Positions 59,204-64,000 of a stretch of DNA of 64,000 nucleotides are shown piece by piece. The DNA lies in NCBI RefSeq assembly GCF_015234515.1, contig NZ_JADGMY010000028.1, positions 293,988 to 357,987 of the forward strand. The letters run 5' to 3'. Source of the DNA: Cellulomonas sp. Lineage in GTDB: Bacteria > Actinomycetota > Actinomycetes > Actinomycetales > Cellulomonadaceae. Position 1 is the first letter of the stretch; every line of letters begins with the position of its first letter. Both the position numbers and the translations under genes were made by a program. Below the pieces are notes generated by a model that made no database searches, was not told the origin of the DNA, and saw only the letters and a list, made by a program, of their open reading frames with translations.

Positions 59204-59962
59204 GTGCCGCGCCTCGTGCAGGCCGCCCTCGACAAGGCGGTGACGATCCCCTCGGCGTCGATCCACGCGCACGTCGCCAGCGTCCGGCGCAAGAACCCGG
59301 GCGCGACACCGGAGCAGATCATCCAGCTCCTCGAGAAGGAGTTCCTGCTCGTCGTCGCCGGGGCGGGCGGCGCCGTCGGTGCGGCGGCCGCGGCCCCCGT
59401 CGTCGGGACCGGGCTGGCCACGGCGCTCACGGTCAGCGACGTCGCGACGTTCTTCGGTGCCTCCGCGGCGTTCTCGCTGGCGGTGGCGTCGGTGCACGGC
59501 ATCGAGGTCGCGGACAGCGAGCGCCGCAAGGCGCTGCTGCTCGCGAGCCTGCTCGGGGAGTCCAGCACCAAGGTCATCGGCGACGCGACGGAGATCACGA
59601 CCATCCGCGTGGGCAGGCTGCTGCTGACGCGCATGCCGATGGGCACCGTGAAGAAGGTCAACAACCAGCTGACGCGTCGTCTCGTCCGCAAGCAGGCCGC
59701 GCGCATGGGCGGCCTCGCCGTCGGGCGGCTCGCGCCCTACGGCATCGGCGCCGCGATCGGCGTCGCGGGCGGACGCGCCCTGGGCCAGAGCGTCATCAAG
59801 GGCGCACGCCTCGCGTTCGGACCGCCGCCGACGACGTTCCCTCAGGTCATCGAGTCCGAGTCGGGCACCCGCGCCCTGCCGCCGGGACAGGTCTACCCGA
59901 CGCCCGCGCCCGGCAGCACCGACGCCCGCCCGCGGCGCCGGCTCCTGGGCCGGCGCCGCTGA
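59204..59962 (+). CDS. Hypothetical protein with hydrophobic central segment (252 aa)
   Basis: A 252-residue protein starting 2 bases after the OsmC stop, so probably coupled to it. The opening helix (ASVRRKNPGATPEQIIQLLEKEF) is followed by an Ala-Gly-rich hydrophobic stretch (FLLVVAGAGGAVGAAAAAPVVGTGLATALTV). Further on there is a basic segment (VNNQLTRRLVRKQAARMGG), another glycine-rich stretch and a basic tail. It resembles membrane-associated EcsC-like proteins in pattern, but I cannot confirm this. Function unknown. Confidence 0.68.
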   Translation: MPRLVQAALDKAVTIPSASIHAHVASVRRKNPGATPEQIIQLLEKEFLLVVAGAGGAVGAAAAAPVVGTGLATALTVSDVATFFGASAAFSLAVASVHGIEVADSERRKALLLASLLGESSTKVIGDATEITTIRVGRLLLTRMPMGTVKKVNNQLTRRLVRKQAARMGGLAVGRLAPYGIGAAIGVAGGRALGQSVIKGARLAFGPPPTTFPQVIESESGTRALPPGQVYPTPAPGSTDARPRRRLLGRRR

Positions 59963-59971
59963 GAAGGGCGA

Positions 59972-60964
59972 CTACCAGCGCGTGTGGACGTGCTGGCGGA
60001 TCTTGTCGTCGTAGACCCGCTCCAGGGACGCCAGCGTCGCGTCGTCGAGGTCGGGGAAGCGGTCGGTCGCGGCGTTCGCCTGCGCCTGCGCGGGCGTGCG
60101 GGCGCCGGGGATCACGACGGAGACGCCGGGCTGCTGGACGATCCACTTGAGCGCCAGCTGCGCCGTCGTCATGCCCGAGGGGGTCAGCGCCGCGACGTCC
60201 TGCGCCGCGGCGACGCCCACGTCGTAGGGGACGCCCGCGAACGTCTCGCCGACGTCGAACGCCTCGCCGTGGCGGTTGAAGGCGCGGTGGTCGTCCGCCG
60301 CGAACTGGGTGTTCTCGTCGTACTTGCCGGACAGCAGGCCCGAGGCCAGCGGCACGCGGGCGATGATGCCGACGCCCGCCTCGACGGCCGCGGGGAGCAC
60401 CTGCTCCAGCGGCTTGCGGCGGAACACGTTGAGGATGATCTGCACGCTCGCGACGTTCGGACGTGCGATCGCGGCGAGCGCCTCGTCGACCGTCTCCACC
60501 GAGACGCCGTACGCGGCGGTGCGGCCGTCCTCGACGATCCGGTCGAGCGCGTCGAAGACCGCGTCCGTGTGGAAGACCGGCGTGGGCGGGCAATGCAGCT
60601 GGACCAGGTCCAGGGTGTCGGTCCGCAGGTTCTCGCGGCTGCGGTCCGTCCACCGGCAGAACGCCTCGTACGTGTACGCGGCCGGCTCGTGCGGGTCCGC
60701 GCGGCGGCCCATCTTCGTCGCGACGGTAACGCGCTCGGCGACGTCGGGCCGTGACGCGAGGAACGCGCCGATGGCCCGCTCGGAGCGGCCGTCGCCGTAC
60801 ACGTCGGCGGTGTCGAGGAACGTGACGCCCGCGTCCACCGCCGCCTCGAGGACGGTCCGCGCGGTGTCGTCGCCGACGGCACCCCAGTCCCCTCCGAGCT
60901 GCCAGCAGCCCAGCCCCACGACCCCGACCTCACGACCCGTCCGTCCCAGCACTCGCGTCTGCAT
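59972..60964 (-). CDS. Aldo/keto reductase
   Basis: A 330-residue NADPH-dependent oxidoreductase with the (beta/alpha)8 barrel. The catalytic tetrad is in place: Asp and Tyr in DTADVYGDGRSE, Lys in VATKMG, and His in VQLHCPP. The C-terminal cofactor site VVIPGARTPAQAQANAA is typical of the AKR11/13-like group. The substrate is unknown, probably a small aldehyde or ketone. ATG at 60964. It is divergent from the SRPBCC gene, with a 33-base gap. Confidence 0.9.
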   Translation of the reverse strand: MQTRVLGRTGREVGVVGLGCWQLGGDWGAVGDDTARTVLEAAVDAGVTFLDTADVYGDGRSERAIGAFLASRPDVAERVTVATKMGRRADPHEPAAYTYEAFCRWTDRSRENLRTDTLDLVQLHCPPTPVFHTDAVFDALDRIVEDGRTAAYGVSVETVDEALAAIARPNVASVQIILNVFRRKPLEQVLPAAVEAGVGIIARVPLASGLLSGKYDENTQFAADDHRAFNRHGEAFDVGETFAGVPYDVGVAAAQDVAALTPSGMTTAQLALKWIVQQPGVSVVIPGARTPAQAQANAATDRFPDLDDATLASLERVYDDKIRQHVHTRW

Positions 60965-60997
60965 GCGCCAGACGCTACCCCGCGCGAGGATCGTCGG

Positions 60998-61474
60998 ATG
61001 ACACCCGAGCCGCCTGCCGGCACCGCCTCCGTGACACGCGCCTTCGCGGTCCCCGCGGACGTCGCCTGGCGCGCCCTGACCGACACGCGCCGGCACGAGG
61101 CGTGGATCCCGCTGACCCGGGTGCGCACCGACGGCCCGCCGCGGCTGGGGACCCGCGTGGTCGCGGTGTCCGGCCCGGGTGCGCGCCGCGGAGGGCCGGG
61201 TCTGGTCGACCGGATGGAGATCACGCGGTACACGCCGCCGGGTGACGGCCCGGGCGTCGCGGTGTTCACCAAGCGCGGGCCTGTGCTGCTGGGGTCGGCG
61301 ACGGTGGTCGTGCTGGCGACGTCACCGACGACGTGCCGGGTGACGTGGTCGGAGCAGGTGCCGCTCGCCGGTCCCCTGCCCGCGTCCCTGACGTCGCGGC
61401 TGACGGCCCCCCTCCTGGCGGCCATGCTGCGCCTCGTCCTGCGCCGCGCGGCGGCCGACCTGACCCGGGGCTGA
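60998..61474 (+). CDS. SRPBCC (polyketide cyclase/START-like) protein
   Basis: A 158-residue protein with the START-like opening TRAFAVPADVAWRALTDTRRHEAWIPLTRV. Beta strands follow (MEITRYTPPGDGPG, VVLATSPTTCRVTWSEQVPL), then a C-terminal helix (LTAPLLAAMLRLVLRRAAADL) that closes the ligand pocket. Probably binds a hydrophobic small molecule; function unknown. Confidence 0.8.
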   Translation: MTPEPPAGTASVTRAFAVPADVAWRALTDTRRHEAWIPLTRVRTDGPPRLGTRVVAVSGPGARRGGPGLVDRMEITRYTPPGDGPGVAVFTKRGPVLLGSATVVVLATSPTTCRVTWSEQVPLAGPLPASLTSRLTAPLLAAMLRLVLRRAAADLTRG

Positions 61475-61530
61475 CCGCCCGGGATCGGCGGCGGGCGCCG
61501 GGGTCGCACACGGGCGTTACGGGTGCGTTT

Positions 61531-61573
61531 CGGCGCAACGGACCGGGGGTGCTCCGCCGTGCGGCGCAACGGA
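61531..61573. promoter_or_regulatory. Direct repeats upstream of ddaH
   Basis: CGGCGCAACGGA occurs at 61531-61542 and 61562-61573, 31 bases apart (three helical turns). The sites lie about 105-150 bases before the ddaH start. Phased repeats of this kind suit Lrp/AsnC-type regulators, which often control arginine and ornithine genes. No such regulator is encoded in the window. Confidence 0.4.
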
Positions 61574-61677
61574 TCACGCCTCCACACGCAACGTCACCTG
61601 TCGGGCCGCACGTCGGCGGGATCGTACGCTCGTCTCGGGCCGCACGACCCCCGCGGCCCCGTCCCCCGAGGAGTCCC

Positions 61678-62505
61678 ATGACCGCGCACGCCCCCGGCGC
61701 CACCCCCCGTCATTACCTCATGTGCGAGCCCACCCACTACACGGTCTCCTACGAGATCAACCCGTGGATGGACCGCACCCGGGCCACCGACACGGCGCTG
61801 GCGGTGCGCCAGTGGCGCACGCTGCGCGACACCTACCTGGACCTCGGGCACACCGTCGACACCATCGACCCGATCCCCGGCCTGCCCGACATGGTGTACG
61901 CGGCCAACGGCGCGACGATGGTGGGCGGGGTCGTGTACTCCGCGCGCTTCCGGTACGCCGAGCGGCAGGCCGAGGGGCCCGCCTACCAGAAGTGGTTCGC
62001 CGACCGCGGCTACGTCACGCACACCGCGGCCGCCACCAACGAGGGCGAGGGCGACATGCTCGTCGCCGGCGACCTGCTGCTGGCCGGCACCGGTTTCCGC
62101 ACGGAGCGCACCGCGCACGCGGAGGCCCAGGAGCTGTTCGGCCGGCCCGTGATCTCGCTCGAGCTCGTCGACGCGCGCTACTACCACCTGGACACGGCCC
62201 TGGCCGTGCTGTCGTCGGACCCGCGCGACCCGCAGATCGCGTACTACCCGCCCGCGTTCTCCCCCGGGACGCGCGCGGTGCTGGAGCAGCTCTTCCCCGA
62301 CGCCGTCCTGGCCACGGACGACGACGCGGCCGCGCTCGGCCTCAACGCCGTCTCCGACGGGCTGCACGTCGTCGTCGCCCCCGGCGCGACGCACCTCGCC
62401 GGCGCGCTGCGCGAGCGCGGCTACACGCCTCTGCCCGTCGACACCTCCGAGCTGCTCAAGGGCGGCGGCGGGGCCAAGTGCTGCACCCTCGAGATCCGGG
62501 AGTGA
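61678..62505 (+). CDS. ddaH: Dimethylargininase-family hydrolase (DDAH)
   Basis: A 275-residue guanidino-modifying enzyme. Family landmarks are MCEPTHYTVSYEINPWM, MVYAANGATMVGG, NEGEGDMLVAGDLLLAGTGFRTE, and the catalytic His in YYHLDTALAVL. The nucleophilic Cys lies in the C-terminal GGAKCCTLEI. It should hydrolyse methylated arginine or arginine to citrulline plus an amine or ammonia. rocD starts 2 bases after its stop, so they are one operon for arginine-type carbon and nitrogen recovery. ATG at 61678 follows GAGGAG. Confidence 0.87.
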   Translation: MTAHAPGATPRHYLMCEPTHYTVSYEINPWMDRTRATDTALAVRQWRTLRDTYLDLGHTVDTIDPIPGLPDMVYAANGATMVGGVVYSARFRYAERQAEGPAYQKWFADRGYVTHTAAATNEGEGDMLVAGDLLLAGTGFRTERTAHAEAQELFGRPVISLELVDARYYHLDTALAVLSSDPRDPQIAYYPPAFSPGTRAVLEQLFPDAVLATDDDAAALGLNAVSDGLHVVVAPGATHLAGALRERGYTPLPVDTSELLKGGGGAKCCTLEIRE

Positions 62506-62507
62506 CC

Positions 62508-63731
62508 ATGCGTACCGCCGCCGCGACGTCCGCCCTGGCGCCCAACTACCACCCGCTGCCCGTCACGCTCGCGACGGGTGAGGGGTCGTGGGTGACCGAC
62601 ACCGACGGGCGGCGGTACCTCGACCTGCTCGCCGGGTACTCGGCCCTCAACTTCGGGCACCGGCACCCGGCGCTCGTCGCGGCGGCGCACGCGCAGCTCG
62701 ACCGGCTGACGCTCACGTCCCGGGCGTTCGACCACGAGCTCCTCGAGCCGTTCGCGCAGGCGCTCGTGGGGCTCGTCGGGCCGCTGCTGACGGGCACGTC
62801 GCACCTCGTCCTGCCGATGAACACCGGCGCCGAGGCCGTCGAGACGGCCATCAAGGCCGCGCGCAAGTGGGGCTATGAGGTGCGCGGCGTGCCGGCGGAC
62901 CGCGCGACGATCGTCGTCGCGGACGGCAACTTCCACGGGCGGACGACGACGATCGTGTCGTTCTCGTCCGACCCGGACGCCCGGCGCGGCTTCGGGCCGT
63001 TCACCCCCGGCTTCGTCACCGTCCCGTACGACGACGCGGCCGCGGTCGCCGCGGCGATCGACGAGACCACCGTCGCGGTGCTGCTGGAGCCGGTGCAGGG
63101 CGAGCAGGGCGTCGTCGTGCCGTCGGCGGAGTACCTGCCGGCCGTGCGGGCGGCGTGCGACGACGCGGGCGTGCTGCTGATCGCCGACGAGATCCAGTCG
63201 GGCCTGGGGCGCACCGGATCGACGCTCGCGTGCGAGCGGTTCGAGGTGCAGCCCGACCTCGTCACGCTCGGCAAGGCGCTGGGCGGGGGCATCGTGCCCG
63301 TCTCCGCGGTCGTCGGACGCGCGGACGTGCTCGAGGTGCTGACCGCCGGGACGCACGGCTCGACGTTCGGCGGCAACCCGCTCGCGTGCGCCGTCGGGAT
63401 CGCGGTGGTCGACCTGCTCACGCCGGGCACGCTGCAGGCGCGCGCCCGGACCCTCGGCGAGCTCGTCGCCGACCACCTCGCCGGTCTCATGGACGAGGAG
63501 CTGCTGTCCGGCATGCGCACCATCGGCCTGTGGGCGGGCCTGGACATCGCGCCGTCGGTCCCCGGCGGCCCGACGACAGGACGCGAGCTGTGCGAGCGGC
63601 TCCTCACCCGCGGCGTCCTGGCCAAGGACACGCACGGCGGCACGATCCGCCTCGCGCCCCCTCTGACGATCGACCCGGCCGACCTCGACGAGGCCCTCAC
63701 CCACCTGACCACAGCCCTCACCACCCCCTGA
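62508..63731 (+). CDS. rocD: Ornithine--oxo-acid aminotransferase
   Basis: A 407-residue class III PLP aminotransferase. The PLP lysine is in DLVTLGKALGGG, with LLIADEIQSGLGRTG (PLP Asp), VLPMNTGAEAVETAIKAARKWGY, and GTHGSTFGGNPLACA. These match ornithine aminotransferase, which makes glutamate semialdehyde from ornithine. It is coupled to ddaH (2-base gap). It ends 33 bases before the tandem-repeat array. Confidence 0.92.
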   Translation: MRTAAATSALAPNYHPLPVTLATGEGSWVTDTDGRRYLDLLAGYSALNFGHRHPALVAAAHAQLDRLTLTSRAFDHELLEPFAQALVGLVGPLLTGTSHLVLPMNTGAEAVETAIKAARKWGYEVRGVPADRATIVVADGNFHGRTTTIVSFSSDPDARRGFGPFTPGFVTVPYDDAAAVAAAIDETTVAVLLEPVQGEQGVVVPSAEYLPAVRAACDDAGVLLIADEIQSGLGRTGSTLACERFEVQPDLVTLGKALGGGIVPVSAVVGRADVLEVLTAGTHGSTFGGNPLACAVGIAVVDLLTPGTLQARARTLGELVADHLAGLMDEELLSGMRTIGLWAGLDIAPSVPGGPTTGRELCERLLTRGVLAKDTHGGTIRLAPPLTIDPADLDEALTHLTTALTTP

Positions 63732-63764
63732 CCCTGCCCCCCTCCCCCTCCCCATCCCCATGGG

Positions 63765-64000
63765 GCGCGAGAGCGCAATCCAGTCACCACCCCACCCCCC
63801 ATGGGCGCGAGAGCGCAATCCAGTCACCACCTCCGCACGCGAGAGTGCAATCCAGTCACTTCCCCACCCCCCCCACGGGCGCGAGAGTGCAATCCAGTCA
63901 CCACCTCCGCACGCGAGAATGCAATCCAGGCACTTCCCCACCCTTCACGGGCGCGAGAGTGCAATCCAGTCACCACCTCCGCACGCGAGAATGCAATCCA
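63765..64000. repeat. Tandem array of a ~21-bp repeat, continuing past the window
   Basis: The core GCGAGAGTGCAATCCAGTCA (with G/A and T/C variants) starts at 63767, 63807, 63839, 63881, 63913, 63953 and 63985. Spacing alternates about 40 and 32 bases. The spacers are C-rich and conserved in two types (ending CACCTCCGCAC or CTTCCCCACCC...GGGC). The core is not palindromic. The last copy is cut by the window end. No other copy was noticed in the window. Confidence 0.9.

Noticed and set aside
62421..63941. Long minus-strand open frame across rocD and the repeats
   Set aside because: Its product is arginine/glutamine-rich low-complexity sequence antisense to a clear aminotransferase. High GC keeps this frame open by chance.
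63765..64000. CRISPR array
   Set aside because: Spacers between cores are short (about 11-21 bases), C-rich and themselves repeated, and no cas genes are present. It is a plain tandem repeat.

Overview
The window is one continuous stretch of very GC-rich actinobacterial chromosome. Secreted xylan-degrading enzymes, a cell-wall protein with an LAxTG-type sorting signal, heavy GTG start use and near-universal G/C third positions point to Cellulomonas or a close relative. This assignment is inference from gene content; no rRNA gene is present to confirm it. About 60 genes, one tRNA-Arg(CCU) and two decayed genes were found.

Layout. 1-3.8 kb: end of an MFS transporter, an HTH-TPR regulator followed on the same strand by a tiny secreted-peptide gene, and a CPBP membrane protease. 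3.9-7.2 kb: two sensor kinases with a duplicated catalytic half flank one NarL-type response regulator. 7.2-11 kb: GH39 beta-xylosidase, two matching palindromic operators, the relic of a LacI regulator, a PfkB kinase and SurE. 11-15.2 kb: YihY membrane protein, a LigD-like phosphoesterase-polymerase without ligase, a small acidic protein and an SDR enzyme. 15.3-21.3 kb: a 2,004-residue wall-anchored VWA/prealbumin-like repeat protein. 21.5-24.6 kb: a pyruvate-oxidase-like ThDP enzyme, a small acidic protein, Arr (rifampin ADP-ribosyltransferase) and a GXWXG/DUF4334 protein. 24.7-28.2 kb: a GH15 enzyme, then a DGPF/YCII protein coupled to an ECF42-type sigma factor. 28.3-33.2 kb: L,D-transpeptidase lipoprotein, LAL-type LuxR regulator, cupin and an unknown protein. 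33.3-37 kb: SNF2 helicase, OsmC protein and a membrane protein.

37.2-42 kb: an oleA-oleBC-oleD operon for head-to-head long-chain olefins, with start/stop codons overlapping at both junctions. 42.1-44.1 kb: a secreted GH10 xylanase. 45-48.5 kb: an Old Yellow Enzyme/2,4-dienoyl-CoA reductase-like flavoprotein divergent from a TetR regulator. 48.5-51 kb: a less tidy stretch beside the tRNA gene with a frameshifted DUF4304 gene and a Fic protein. 51.2-56.5 kb: RNase Z, a GT-C-type membrane glycosyltransferase, two paralogous small proteins around a TM2 protein, an AIM24 protein and a hexapeptide-repeat protein. 56.6-63.7 kb: gluconokinase and GntP permease, OsmC, aldo/keto reductase, SRPBCC protein, then dimethylargininase and ornithine aminotransferase. 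The window ends inside a tandem-repeat array.

The most interesting candidate is the HTH-TPR regulator and adjacent 39-residue exported-peptide gene. Its layout matches peptide-sensing RRNPP systems of Firmicutes (regulator, then pro-peptide gene, with palindromes between). Other points worth checking are the collapsed LacI gene with intact operators, the kinase duplication, the LAATG repeat protein, and the terminal repeat array.
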